Counted from the stretch's first letter, positions 11,885 through 23,772 are shown. The stretch: DNA of 64,000 bases from Euglena gracilis (GCA_039621445.1 CP154956.1:5392170-5456169); one strand, 5' to 3'. Numbers and translations: made by a program. The notes: a model not told the origin generated them from the letters alone.

Positions 11885-12115
11885 CAGGCTGTTGCTTAAG
11901 GACCCCAGGGGTCCATGAGCTGGCAAGTTCCTCGCCACCAGAAAACAGGCACATTGGCCCTGGGGGCCCGACTGGGGGAAAAAATGCATAATTCAATTCT
12001 GCACACTGCGCGCCAAGGAATTGGGTTTTTGATGTGTTTTTTGGATTTCTGGTTTTGTTCCAAAAACCAGAAACTGTCAAAAAGGGACGTTTCTGGCAGG
12101 CAGGGGCCAAAAAAG
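11885..12115. mobile_element. Truncated copy of the 24337-24743 hAT MITE family
   Basis: Begins CAGGCTGTTGCTTAAGGACCC, matching the left end of the element at 24337, and shares the internal order of GCACTGCGCGCC-like, GGGTTTTT and TTTGTTCCAAAAA phrases. The matching right end is missing. Confidence 0.6.
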
Positions 12116-13744
12116 TTCACCATCTGAAATAAATATTCATGATATTCATAAATACATAAATATTCATGGTGCTGCATTTTTTTGAGCTTTCTTCTTTGAA
12201 GTTCCAAGTTGTGAAAAGCTCCCAGACTGAGAAAGTTTGGACGATATTGCGTAGCATTTTTGTTCATTCCCTCCTTGGTTTTTTCTTTTGTTCTAAACAC
12301 ATGCAGACCGAAATGGTATTGATGGACTTTGGACATGCTTTACCAACCCCTTCAGGCGTGAAAACATATGGGCTGGGAGCGCTGCTCAGGTGGTAGGCCA
12401 TCCAGAGAAGCAAGAAGTACTTTGGCTGACAGCGCACGGCTGCTTCTGCAATTAGCCAACAAAGCAGAAGGACAGAAAGACAAAATCTGCCCCCCCCCCA
12501 GCGGCCACCACCGTATGGTCTGAAACATGGGGGGGGGTGAAACCGGCGGCACCACTTCCCCACCACAGCCGGGACAGGGGGAAAATATGTACGGCGGGTG
12601 AACAACTGCAATGCAAAAGAGTGCACAAATCTGCAAAAATCCACACAAACAATGCAGAAATCCTTCAAAACGTGCATAGCTTCAGGGAAAGAAAAATTGC
12701 AAAAAAAACAAAATTTCCTGTTTCAGTCTATCCAAGAAAATTCTTGCTTCAGTGTATCAGTCTATCCAAGGAAAAGCTGCAAAGATTTGCAATAAAGTGG
12801 GGAAATGGGGAGAAACACAGTGCATATTCCACCCCACTTGTGGGAGGAGGGGGTATGTACGTGGGAGGAGGGAGCTATTACAAACACCAGAATGCCAAGC
12901 AGATTCGCAACACACAAGTGAAGCCGCGTTCCTCTTTGGTTTTTTGAAAAAGATTTATTAACCTTTGTCCAAAAAGGAAAAAAAGCACAAAAAATCCAAA
13001 TACAAATGAGGTTGATATAAATTTCAAATGTCAAATTGTCTGAGGTTTAAAAACAACTCCTTCGCAGATGGATTTGACCAACCCAGGACATAAGGGGGGC
13101 AGGAACGCAGATTTGGACGCTCAAAAAACGCCGCGCAAAAGAAAAACACAAAGAAAAAAACACACACAAAACACACAAAAAAAACCCAGAATGTAAATCC
13201 TTTGGGAGCTCCCGGGATATACACTTTCTGCTGGAGAGGACTTAGAAAGATTCTGGCTCCGCCGGGGAAGTGTTTTCATTTTGCATGCAATAAGACTGAT
13301 ACAAATAATATTAACAACTGATACAAATAATAAAGACGACCTTTAAAAGATCCAGATCTGAGCTTCTTAACTTTACTGCATTTTCAGGGGTTATTGGAAA
13401 TGGGCGTCTAGCTAGCCCTTTTTATTCAAGTGCCTCGCAAAATGGCTCAGTGGACCCCACCCCCAGGGTCTTTAAGGAATGGCCTGTTGGGCATCAGCAA
13501 CCGGGTCTCACATTTTGTTTGACCTTCTCAGATGTACTGCTCAACCCCTTAGTGATTAGTGTTATACTTTTTGCTCCTAACTTTTACCCTTTATCTGGCC
13601 CCATCCCTACCCTATCCCTAACCAAATAACCCTGACCCTGCCCCTATATCTCGAGTAGGCTTTCCAAGGCCTTCAATGTTTTACCAACGCCATCTCCCGC
13701 AAGGAGTGCAAAAAAAGGAAAGCAAAGTTGGATTCGGGGGGCCT
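12116..13744. other. No recognisable gene
   Basis: AT-rich DNA with A-runs. A small AT-rich self-complementary patch (ATATTCATGATATTCATAAA) lies near 12130. Nothing else was recognised. Confidence 0.5.
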
Positions 13745-14113
13745 CTTCTTGTTTAAGCCAAGGGGGTCGAACCCACAATGCGACTGGGACCCCCTGGGGT
13801 ACCAGCAGTTCATGGCTGCCTGGCATGGATAAAAATTTTCCTCCGGCACTGCGCGCCTGGAAATTGAGGCTTTTAATGGGTTTTTTTTTACTGATTTTGC
13901 TCAAAAAAATATCAAACTAGCCAAAACAGGCATTTTGGGTAAGCTTTTGAGGTTCAAAAATTTTTGGCACTTTTGGCACAAAAAAAAATTCCACTAGCTG
14001 GCCCTGCTAGCAGACCCCCCCCCCCAGGTGGTCCATTAGGATTTCCACCAGTCTAATTTGGATGGCTGAAATCCAGCCCCCCCCGGGGGGGGGGTGCTTT
14101 AAACAAACACCTG
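13745..14113. mobile_element. Diverged copy of the 24337-24743 hAT MITE family
   Basis: The right part (ATCCAGCCCCCCCCGGGGGG, then TTTAAACAAACACCTG) aligns with the right end of 24337-24743, and the core TTTTACTGATTTTGCTC with that element's GGCTGATTTGGTTCC. The left end is eroded (TTGTTTAAGCCAAGG), so the exact start is uncertain and no target duplication was seen. Confidence 0.55.
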
Positions 14114-16989
14114 ATGCCCAAATTTGGGGCCAGAATCCTGGTTCTTTTGTTAAATTGTACAAAATATCTTTCACTTCAGGGTTTTCAAGTTGAAATAACT
14201 CCGCACCCCTCTATGTACACTTGTGAAGTTGCACAATTGGTTGGGTTGTGTAAATGCGCAAACAGACAATTCGTCCATTTGTGCAAACCGACCACTTATA
14301 CAACTCCACAAACACACCAAGACGTGGCCCATTTTGCGCACTTGGACAGCAAATTTGCACACCGTTCATTTGCACAAAATGCGGGCACCAACCCTTGAAA
14401 TCTCTCAAAGTCAAAAAAAAAATTGGGGTCCTCTTTTCTGACTTAGTCTCACTTCCCAAAACTTTCCGGCAACTCCCAAACTGATGAGCCGTTGGAAGGT
14501 GTCCAAAAAACACACAATGGGTGTCATGAACCCTGCATGTTGCGGTGACACCTGCTCTTATACACCTATCTGTCAAAGTTGCTGCTTCCATCTCTACGTG
14601 GCACCACATCACATCCTGATTGCACTATTTGGCAACACAATTTTGCTGTTGTTTGGGTGTCTTGCATCAGTGCAGAGTCTTACACATCTTACATCAGAGT
14701 CTTACACATCAGTGCAGTGAGCGCCAATTTGCCATGAGGGAGTTTTTTAAGATCACTGGGGAGACCCCCCCCAGACCCCCGTGGGACCCACTTTTGGGGG
14801 GTCAATATTTTTCCCCCACTTCGCACTGAAAGAAGGCCAAAAATGCCAAACCCCCAGGGAACACAAAGCCCTGGGGGACCGCCTGTGGAACACCACCTGG
14901 CACTAACAGTTGTCATACAGGAAATGGGCGGGGAGGATTGGAGTTTTCGTAAATCCCTGCAAATTTCTCATCTGGGGGTGTTTGGGAAGGTCAAAACCAC
15001 TAAGTTTGTGCCATTTCCCCCAGTGTCAACATTGGGAAATTGTGTGAAAATTAACAAGCAGTTCAAAACCTGGACTAACCCGGTAAAGAATTGAACAATG
15101 TGTGCCAATATGCGGACTAACACAAAAATCCTTAAATGCGAGGTCTGCCGTCTAAGTGCTTTGCCACAAATTTGTTCAGGATCTCTGGGCAAAAAACCCT
15201 GCACTTTTGGTCGAATGGGGGGAAGTTTGGCCGTCACTTTGCAGCGACCCATAAAAAGTCACAGGGATTTGTGCTGATCCATAAATAGCACTTTGTATCC
15301 GAATCCAAAGTTGTCCAGGGTTAACTGTAATTATTGGTAATCGCAAAAATGCCATTGTTGGAGCCTGATAATTTCCCTGGGTGATAATTGTGCCCCCCAA
15401 ATCCTTGGATGTGGCAACCTGTCCGAGATCCCCTCCAAAAGCTTTGGCTGGACAAAACGCCGGTCGAAAGCCAAGAAGCCAATAGGCAAAGGAATTGCGA
15501 CGCCAACCCCCCCCCTCCACACAAACAAACAACACCCCCACCCCCCATCCTACCCCCCCCCCCCACTCCCCCCCAAATCCCCGCCACCCCCAAACACAAC
15601 CCCAACCAAAACGCACACAGTAGACTACCCCACAACCACCACCAAAAAAAACCAAAAAAACAAAAACGAAAAAAAAAAAAAACTCCCAAAACCTCCCACA
15701 TCAAAGACCAAAATAAAACCAAAGCCCCTCCACCCCTCCTTCCGCCGTGGCATGAGCACAGCTCACACTCCCAGCTCCCACCCCTGCCATGCAACATCGA
15801 CCCCCACATGGGCGGCAGCTCAAAAGCTCGCATGAGTGGACAGCGATGCAAGGGGGCAGATGGGATTCGCACACACCACCTGCCAGCAGCAACCCCACAG
15901 TACACACCCCAGGGTCACTGAGGTCCCCAGGGGGGGATCCAAAGGAAAACAAAGCACGGAAACTTGGAAAAAAAAACATTCCCAGCCAGGGCCTTGGGTC
16001 GACAAGGGAGGGGACCTTCCCATCACGTCAAAGAGCCACACTCAAAAGCAGCCGTTTTCAGCCCCGCTTCCGCCTGGGGGATGAGCTCAGCATCCGCAGC
16101 GTTGGATGCACTGCAGCTCCCGGCTGATGCGGGGGGCAACACATCTTCGCAGTCATAGAGTCGCTCACTGGGGGGGAAGTTTCAAAGGAAAACCCCACCT
16201 ACCCACCCACAATAGGGGGCCACACAGGGTTAAATGATGTGTGGGGGGGGATCGAGCAACGAGCAAAGAAGCAAAAAGATTTTGAGGCCGAATCAGACTG
16301 TCAGAGTCCGAGCTTGGGCAAAGGACCAATTCCCCTGTGTTTGGGGGGGGGGTTGCCATCCCATTGTATCCGAGAGCCGCTTTTGTGTGGAAACTTGTTT
16401 GCTTCCGCTCAAAAAGGTGGAAAGATTCGAAAGAGCGTGGAATGCTGCAACAGCGGCCCCTCAGCCGTCCTCTCAGCAAGCACCAGGGGTTGCCACCCTT
16501 GATGCTGCCACCAGGAGGCAGCTATCGGGACCAGGAGTGCTTCTCCGGAGGCGTTGGAATGCTGACAGAGGCACGCCTCACCACTCACAGGGTGGACAAA
16601 AATCATTCACTGAATTACGGTGGACAAAAATTTTGGTAAAATACCCAAATTTGACCGTCATTGTTTCTGCCGTAATTTTCGACTGGTGTCGGCTTTCAAA
16701 GCCCTCTTCTTTGAAGTCTCAGCCCCGAATGACAAAAAACGGCTGGGAAATGGTCTAAAATTCTGAAAATAACAAAAAAACATAAGGGTTGGCAAACATT
16801 GGCCTTCATAGTATTATCGAGGCAAAATAGCCAGATTTTGTTCAACTTCCTCGTCCAAAGGCACAAGCAACGCTACACATGGCAAAAAAAACACGCTAAG
16901 AAGTGGTTAAATATTTTGATACTTTGAATTTGACTTCAAATGGTGGCCAATGGCCAATATCCACGTGGGTGGGGAATACGGATCACAGG
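14114..16989. other. No recognisable gene
   Basis: No domain-bearing frame was found on either strand. A C-rich/A-rich low-complexity block at 15500-15720 creates spurious Pro/Lys-rich frames. Confidence 0.5.
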
Positions 16990-17679
16990 TTCACTGAGTG
17001 ACCCCCCCCCCCGGGGGGCATTTTTTTCCTGGGACAAACCCACCCAAACACTTTTTTTTTTTGAAAACCCACCTGCCCAAATTGGGGGTCAAATCAATCA
17101 CACCAAAGTTGGCCGAAAACCAGGGTTGACGTTTTTTTTTATTATAAAAAAACAAAAAAAACATGTTTTTTTTAAAAAAAAACGCAAAAAAAACATGTTT
17201 TTTTTTTTGAAAAAGCAAAAATTGACCTTTTTCCTTGCGAAATGGCCATTTTTTGAGGAAAAAGTTCTAAAGTCATGTTTTTGGTCATCAAAGTGACGTT
17301 TTTTTTTAGTTTTTCCAGACCCTTCATCCAAAAATACTAAAATGATGGTTCATGTGAAAGCCATCACCCTTTACGGACTGCGAAGTTGCAGAGATAAAAA
17401 ATGACCTTTTTCCTTTAAAAAAAACGTTCAAAATTTTTTTTCACCCAAACCCTCCATGACGTTTTTTTTTGTTTTTTTTAAAAAAACATATTTTTTAAAA
17501 AAAAATGTTTTTTTGTTTCAAAAAAAGCAAGCCGTCAACCTTGCCAAAAACCCTTGAAAATTTTTCTGTCCCGGCCGTTCGCAGGACAAAATACTGACCC
17601 AGATGCCACGGGGGGAGGGGGGTCCAAGGGCCCCAAACATCCACCCATTTTCAAACCCCCCGGGGGGTCACTCAGGTGA
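16990..17679. repeat. Inverted-repeat element with poly-C/G ends
   Basis: Left end TCACTGAGTGACCCCCC followed by GGGGGG; right end CCCCCCGGGGGGTCACTCAG then GTGA, forming an inverted repeat of about 25 bp. The interior is built of long A and T runs (17045-17500) with the phrase CATGTTTTTTTT repeated. There is no coding capacity and no clear target duplication. Confidence 0.6.
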
Positions 17680-18461
17680 TACGTGAATCTATGGTATGAA
17701 TGTGTTCTAGACATGTAGATTTTTGTTATCATCATAACAATTTTGGGGTGCAGCTCACCCCCACCATCAGGCCAGCCAACCAAAAGATGACTTGTAATCC
17801 CCCCCCCAGAGGAAGAAAAACGAACAATGCCAGGGCGATTTTGTTGGCTGCCAAACCCCAATAATTTTTATGCGTCACGTGACATTTTATGCAACATCGT
17901 CAGAAATGTCATTTTTGACAATTTCGCCAAAGGTTGGCATTTGTGGGTATTATCACCAACAGTCAACATCTTAGACCCCCAACTTAAACCCCTCAACCTT
18001 CAGCCGATCCTTTCACACAACTGATCCTTACACCCAGGGGGGTCTAAAATCGGGGGGTGGGGACGAGTGGAAGGGTACTGGAAAGTTCGAGCAGCTGCTC
18101 CGGTTTCTGTGTCATCAAAAACAAAAAACAAAAGTGAACCTCAAGTTCTTCAAAAGTGAACCTCTGATTCAAGGTTTGCAGAAAACATAACAACCCGCAT
18201 CGTCCATGTTGTTGCAACCTTCGAACACAGCAAATTGACTGCATGATGGGATAGAAGGAAGCAAAGCAAATGATTTCATTCTCTCTCTTTCTTTGTGCAG
18301 CCTGAAAAGTGTATTGACAAAATGGCCTGTTCTCCAAAAGAGGACTTGTCGGCCTGATTCTAAAATCAACCTTTTTCACGCATTTCGAAAGCTTGAAACC
18401 AATGGTCTGCAAACTGGGAAGGTATGAAAGGAAGGAAAGCAGGATCAATCATTTCTGTGTC
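17680..18461. other. No recognisable gene
   Basis: No domain, repeat or RNA gene recognised. Confidence 0.5.
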
Positions 18462-18463
18462 TA

Positions 18464-18643
18464 CCACCTCCCCCCCCCTTTATTGTCCCCCCCCCTTTAT
18501 TGTCCCTGGGCCCCGGCCGACGGGGGGTTTTTTTGGCCCGGCCAATGAAATTCCTTTGGTACCCCTTTATTGTCCCCCCCCTTTATTGTCCAGTCGGGCC
18601 TCCCGGGGGCAGGTCGGTGGGACAATAAAGGGGGGGGGGGTGG
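18464..18643. mobile_element. TA-flanked C-run-tipped MITE
   Basis: Left terminus CCACCTCCCCCCCCC followed by TTTATTGTCC; right terminus is the complement, GGACAATAAAG with a G-run and TGG. TA dinucleotides flank both ends (18462-18463, 18644-18645). The C-run plus TTTATTGTCC module occurs four times inside. No ORF. A Tc1/mariner-type origin is inferred from the TA flanks. Confidence 0.7.
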
Positions 18644-18792
18644 TATTCACCTTCGTCGAGGTTGCAACATCTTGGGAAATCGACAATACAAATACATGTG
18701 CCTTTGTGAAATGGCGGTTATTGGAGATATTGCGAGTTTTCTGGGGTCTAAATGGTGGAGAAAATGTTCTGGAAATTCGACTTGTGTGCGTG

Positions 18793-18983
18793 CAGGGGTT
18801 TTTTCAAGACCGGGGGAGGGGGTCGGCACCCACCCACCCACCCCCTGGGGTGGGGCCTCCCCCGGGGAATTTTCGGCACCGAAAAAGATATACCCACCAG
18901 CCCTGCCCCCGCAAGTGACCCCCCCACCCCCCCCCCCCCCCCCCCCCCCCGGGGGAGGGGGTCCATGACAAAAAAAGCCCCGG
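18793..18983. mobile_element. hAT MITE with perfect 8-bp target duplication
   Basis: TGTGCGTG occurs at 18785-18792 and again at 18984-18991. Ends are CAGGGGTTTTTT and the complement of CCGGGGCTTTTTT. The interior contains (CACC)n, a TTTTCGGCACC phrase and a long C-run. Same family as 25178-25446. Confidence 0.85.
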
Positions 18984-18991
18984 TGTGCGTG

Positions 18992-20182
18992 CCCTCAACG
19001 AAGTTGAGAGAGCCAAAAATAACTTTTCGCAATAACTCAAATGAGAACGAAATGGACCACAATTGGACAGTTTTTTGAAACATAATGGGTGAGGTTGCAT
19101 AAGCCCTCTCCCTCCGGCACTGCTTCTGTCTTTACCCACCGTGGTCAGTGTCATCAGAAAGCTTCCACTCTGTTTGCTTTTTGCTATTCTTGTGCTTCTT
19201 CCCAACTGCAACCTCCTTCACCTTTTGCACAACTCATCCAGGCAACTTGTTGAATGATCATTCATGTGTCTGTGTTTTTGTGTGTTTTTGTGTGTGAGTT
19301 GCGTGTACGGGCCAAATTTTAATGTATTTTGGTGGTCCAGGAACACATCTTGCGCTTCAAGTATGTTGAATGGTAATGCATTTTTCCAAAAAGCTTCCCC
19401 AAAAAAGAGCCAAATTTGCAAACAGAAATGTTGTGCTTTTTAAATGTTGAACTTTGTGAGCCAAATCAACATACATGTGTTTCCTGTTGCCACCCGAAGG
19501 GTGGCGAGACGGCAGTGGATATATTCATAAACAACAACCCCAAATTGCAAAAAGAAAGATGTTCGCCCCCTCCCACCCATGAGTCCCGGACATGTTTTGC
19601 CGCCCTAAGGGCGGCGGGACGGTGGCGACGTCTAACAACAAAAAAAAAGTTCAATGAAAGGTTGGGTTCTTAATGCGAGATAGAAAAAAACACAAAGAAT
19701 TTGGTGAGTACACTTTGCAAAAAAAAATTATTTCCAAAATCTCGGCAGGGGGCAGCCGCTCCTCCCCCCCCCCCCGACCCCCCACTTCTGCACCTATGCC
19801 CCCATCACCGGGTTTTGTTCTCAGTCAAGTTGGGGTCACCAGCTTTGTCCAAAAGGCAAATGGGTATGGGCATGGGCATGGGTATGGGTATGGGTTTGGA
19901 GGGTGGGCCTGTGACCCCCCCGTGACCCCCCCCCGTGACCCGCTTTACAACAGAGGGCAAATCATTCATTAATGGTGTTCATTTGGGGGGTGTTCCTTCC
20001 ACAAGAAAAGCAAAGTTGTTTGAAATATGACTTCGGGGGGATACTATGATCAAAACAATGGTGCTTCAAAAAGAAGTCTGATTGGCATTTGACAAAACAC
20101 ATGATGTGAGCAGGCAAAAAAGAATCAGCATCAATGTCATTTTTTTGCCTGTGAAAAATGCAAAGGAATGACTGTGAGCAAG
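18992..20182. other. No gene; two similar hairpin motifs and a GGGYAT run
   Basis: At 19491-19515 and 19600-19622 the phrases GCCACCCGAAGGGTGGCG and GCCGCCCTAAGGGCGGCG are each perfect hairpins followed by a similar GACGG. A (GGGCAT/GGGTAT)n stretch lies at 19862-19900. No protein-coding gene is recognisable. Confidence 0.5.
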
Positions 20183-20190
20183 AGTATTGG

Positions 20191-21258
20191 CAGGGTTGCA
20201 TATAGGTATAGGTTTGGCAAAATACCTATACCTATATGTCGACAACCTATACCTATACCTATACCTATATGTCACTTATATGTCTCCAAATATGTCACTT
20301 ATATGTCACTTAGGGGGTTGGTACGCCGTCGCGAGGGGTTCCGAATGTGGGGGGAATGGCAGGAAAATTGCGTGGCGAGAGGGTCTTGGATGGGGGGGGT
20401 GTACCATGGTTGCAAAATCAAAAATGTAACAGGTGGCGTGGCGAGGGGGTCCAGCTAGGGGAGGGGGGGAAATGGCATGGCGAGCCCCTCAGAGGGGTGT
20501 ACCAACCCCCCTTATATGTCTCTTTCCTTGGTTCCTGAAGGCATTTATGTGTGTAAAACCTTCGCACACAGAAATGCCTTTAGGAGCCAAGGAAAGAGAA
20601 CAGGAAGCAAAAATGATGGCTCTTCTTTCTTGTTGATCGGATCACACAAACGAATGTTTTTGGGGTCAGAAGTGCCAAAACGGTGAGACAACATCGGCAG
20701 TAAAGTCAGAAGGCTCCAAGGACGGATTGTCTTCAAAAGAAATATCTTCGTGATACAAAAAAAATTTGGGCTCCCTCGGGGAGGGAGGAATGGCCCTCAT
20801 CACCAAAATTCAGCAAGTTGAACTTCATAAAAAGTGCTGCTTGCACCACTTTCTCATTCAACAAACTTCGGATTGGAGTTTGCAGAACTTTTTGCACACT
20901 GAAAGTGCGCTCCACGGCCGCTTCAGTGACCGCGATGGTGAAAAAAAAAGGCAAATTCAGCCAATTCTTGGGCAACATGATGTTTGCTTAGCCAATACAA
21001 ATTTGGGTCAACGGTAAGAATAATATTGTCACAAAAGGGGTTCATTCTGAGAGTGTGATCTTGGGGTGCAAGCGATAAAGCATCCAACAAAAACACGGGC
21101 AAACAATTCCTTGCAATGCCGTTCATATTCCCCCAAAAAATTGTTTTTGGTCACAACATATAGGAGATATAGGAGATATAGGAGGTGGAAAACCCTATAC
21201 CTATACCTATACCTATACCTATATCTCCTATATCCCTATATTCCTATATGCAACCCTG
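20191..21258 (-). mobile_element. hAT element (internally deleted) with perfect TSD
   Basis: Terminal inverted repeats CAGGGTTGCATATAGG (20191-20206) and its exact complement (21243-21258) are bordered by an exact 8-bp duplication, AGTATTGG (20183-20190, 21259-21266). Subterminal tandem CCTATA/CTATAC motifs lie inside both ends. The interior keeps only the C-terminal part of a hAT transposase on the minus strand plus unrelated G-rich DNA (about 20300-20510). A homologous partial copy starts at 26460. Confidence 0.92.
20733..20978 (-). pseudogene. hAT transposase C-terminal dimerisation fragment
   Basis: The minus-strand frame contains AAVERTFSVQKVLQTPIRSL followed by LLNEKVVQAALFMKFN, the hAT C-terminal dimerisation signature ((S/A)..ERTFS...R..L...V..L...N). 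Only about 80 residues remain, with no DDE core, so it cannot act alone. It lies inside the 20191-21258 element in the expected position. Confidence 0.8.
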
Positions 21259-21513
21259 AGTATTGGTTCAAAACACCTGAAATTCATATCAAAAAAGGGG
21301 GGAGGAACGCCGGTTCCGTCCTGAACCCGGCGTCCGGGATGTCGGGTTCCGAACGGAACCAGCGTTTCCCACCCCTTGTTTAAAGCAGCGTTTTAGGGAC
21401 GCCGGGTTCACGACAGAACTGGCGTTTCCAACCCTCGGTCAAAGGACCTTCCCAAGGCCTCTCAATCTCCAATCACTAAGCTGCAATATTAAGCTACTTT
21501 GGATTTCGCCAAA

Positions 21514-21881
21514 CAAGGTTGGATGGTTAATCGAAAAACAGTTAATCGCCTGTGACCCCCAAGGTTAATCGAAAAACGGTTAACCGCTTGTGACCCCCCT
21601 GGCAAAGTTGTGTTCAATGCCAATGTGGATGAAAAATTCTTTCAAAAAGCCTTGAATGTAAACTCTTTTTTGATACCAAATTTTCTGGACGACAAATTTT
21701 TGGGGTTTTTGGCCAATTGTGGAGTGAAGAAGTAAGCCAGAAAGGCAAATGACTTTTGTTTTTGGGGGGAAAATGATGCGGTAGCAGTTAATCGAAATTA
21801 ATCGAGGGACCGGCACGGTTAATCGAAAATTGGTTAATCGACGCCGGACCCCCAATTAACCATGTTAATTGCCCAACCCTG
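21514..21881. mobile_element. hAT-like MITE with TTAATCGA subterminal repeats
   Basis: Ends CAAGGTTGG and CCAACCCTG, with CGCCAAA directly on both sides (21507-21513 and 21882-21888, 7 bp). GTTAATCGAAAAA-type octamers repeat near both ends. No intact ORF. It is inserted within the dispersed motif that continues at 21888. Confidence 0.75.
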
Positions 21882-21887
21882 CGCCAA

Positions 21888-22010
21888 ATCCGACGATCAC
21901 GAGCGTATCAATTGTTCAGGTACAAACTCACCCTTCGATTGAAAGCAATTTTTTATCAGACGACTAGTGCTGGCCACCAAATTCAGCCACACCGCCTGGT
22001 GCTCTTGTTT
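21888..22010. repeat. Dispersed motif, copy 1
   Basis: Shares with 22505-22665 and 51005-51130 the ordered phrases ATCCGACGAT..CGAGCG.ATC, ACCC.TCGATTGAAAG, CAGACG and TGGTGCTCTTGTT. Function unknown. Copy 1 is split at its left end by the 21514-21881 element. Confidence 0.65.
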
Positions 22011-22109
22011 CCTGTCACTAATTGCACAATTTTCTGTACCCCCCCAACACCCCTCAGGTCCTCAATTTGAAGAGAAAATTTATTTCTGTGTGGTTCGTCA
22101 TGCTGCTTA

Positions 22110-22472
22110 CCATCCCCCCCCCCATTATGTACCTCCCCCCAGGAGGCCAAAAGTGGGGGGGAGGTACACAATGGGGGGGAGGTACACAATGGGGGGGGGG
22201 GGTACCCAGGTCCCATTCCCAGACCCGACCGAACAGCCCAAAAGGGGTCATTTTTGGCAACTTTTTGGATGTTCGCAATAAATGGTCAATTTTCAGCACA
22301 TTTGCCAAATATCACTTTTTGAAAACGTCCCAAAAACGTCGATTTTTGAGCACTTTTTGGGGAAATTCTTTAGAAAAAGTGTTATGACAGTGAGCTACCA
22401 TCCCCCCCCATTATGTACCTCCCCCCCAGGGGGTACACAATGGGGGGGGGTACATAATGGGGGGGGGGATGG
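22110..22472. mobile_element. TA-flanked C-run-tipped MITE
   Basis: Left end CCATCCCCCCCCCC then ATTATGTACC; right end GGTACATAATGGGG, G-run, GGATGG; TA on both sides (22108-22109, 22473-22474). GTACACAATGGGGGG modules repeat inside. An inner 79-bp hairpin of the same ends lies at 22396-22474. No ORF. Confidence 0.65.
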
Positions 22473-22504
22473 TAAACCAAACAGGACCAAAAACCACCAC
22501 AAAT

Positions 22505-22665
22505 ATCGAGTCAGATTCCAGCCGATCCGACGATTGCGAGCGCATCTCTGGCTGCGCGCAACGTTGGGGTACCAAGTTACCCCTCGATTGAAAGGTCTTT
22601 TCAACAGACGGCCAAACGGTGGTCATTACATTTTTCCGCGCTGCATGGTACTCTTATTCTAAGAC
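22505..22665. repeat. Dispersed motif, copy 2
   Basis: The best-preserved copy: GATCCGACGATTGCGAGCGC, then TACCCCTCGATTGAAAGG, then CAGACGGCC and CATGGTACTCTTATTCT. Confidence 0.65.
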
Positions 22666-22761
22666 AGCACCATTTTCACCAAAATTGTTATTACCGGGTC
22701 AGACTTTCCATAGAGATAAAGAGAAGCCATTCCTGCAAAAGAAAACTCAATAGAATAAAGG

Positions 22762-23227
22762 AGGCTAGGCGCGCCGCTCGGGGGGGTCCGGGACCCCCCC
22801 CCTCCCCCCCCCCCCCCGCGCGGCCCCTGCGCGGCCGCCCGCGCGGCCGCTCGCCCCCCCCCTGGACCCCCCCCTCCCCCCCCTGTGCCTAGCATAGCCA
22901 AGAAAAAAAAATTTAGTGAAAAAATCGCGACTTTTTTGAGGCCCAAAAATGACCAAAAAGGACCATTTTGGGACACAAAATGGCAAATTTGGGGGCCGCG
23001 CGCTCTGCGCGCGGCCAAAAAAGCACTTTTTTGGTCAAAAATGGCCCAAAAATGGCAAAAAATGACCACTTTTTGGACCCGAAAATCCCCGATTTTAGGA
23101 TGCGTTCCGCCCGCGCGGCCGCCCTCGGACCCCCCTCCCCCCCCCTCCCCCCCGCGCGGCCGCCCGCGCGGCCGCTCGCCCCCCCCCCTCAGCCCCCCCC
23201 CCCCCCCGCTGTGCCTAACCTCCAAAG
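22762..23227. repeat. G/C-run palindromic repeat element
   Basis: Starts GGAGGCTAGGCGCGCCGCTC with a G-run and ends in a C-run, GCTGTGCCTAACCTCC, which is complementary to it. GCGCGGCCGC blocks are repeated and A-rich segments lie in the centre. Parts recur at 27451-27867, partly inverted. There is no coding capacity despite long open frames, which follow from the G/C runs. Confidence 0.65.
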
Positions 23228-23574
23228 AATTGAAGGCAATGGGGGCGTTGGGGTCGGGGGGGGGGGGGCGCGGGGGGCCGCGGGGGGGGGGGGGGGGATG
23301 GGTTTCACGGCAGGTCATGCGTGACTTGTGTGACGTCATCCTGTCCTCTAATTTTAGATCCCACTTAGGAATTTGCGTGGCATTTTGGGTCCGAAAATAG
23401 GTCCAATTAGGAATTTGGGACCAATTTTTCGTACTTTGGATTCCTAATTGGCTGGCAAATTCCTAATTAATGCGATTTTTTTGTACTTTTCGGAAGCCGG
23501 AATTGGGCTCAGGGTGGGGTCGCGGGGGGGGTTGCGGGGGGGGGGGGGGGGTGGGGGGGGAAGCCCCCCAATTA
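23228..23574. other. G-run DNA and TAGGAATTTG-type repeats
   Basis: A long G-rich block (23255-23298) is followed by four short TTAGGAATTTG / ATTCCTAATT motifs in both orientations (23365-23475), resembling subterminal motifs of a small DNA transposon whose ends I could not define. Confidence 0.4.
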
Positions 23575-23772
23575 CCACCCCCCCCCTTTATTTGAGCACA
23601 CCCACGAGCCAACGGACCCCCCAAATGCTCAAATAAGGGGGGGGTCAAATAAGGGGGGGGTCAAAAAATCCTTTAGAAAGAGGGCAAAAAAAAATCGGCG
23701 CCTTCGGCGCATGACAAAAAAAATTCCCCAGACCCAAATGCTCAATTAAGGGGGGGTCAAATAAAGGGGGGG
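23575..23772. mobile_element. TA-flanked C-run-tipped MITE
   Basis: Left end CCACCCCCCCCC then TTTATTTGAG; right end CAAATAAAGGGGGGG; TA on both sides (23573-23574, 23773-23774). TCAAATAAGGGGGGG modules repeat inside. It resembles 18464-18643 in tip and architecture. Confidence 0.62.

Noticed and set aside
13590-13640. Interstitial telomere-like CCCTA repeats
   Set aside because: Only about three irregular units (CCCTACCCTATCCCTAACC); too short to call.
13760-13800. tRNA T-arm-like GTGGGTTCGACCCCC (minus strand), and GGGTTCGATGCCC near 11275
   Set aside because: No cloverleaf, anticodon arm or acceptor stem could be built around either. The first lies in a MITE copy.
22659-23400. 226- and 171-codon Pro/Gly/Arg-rich ORFs
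   Set aside because: Generated by G- and C-runs of the palindromic repeat; no domain.
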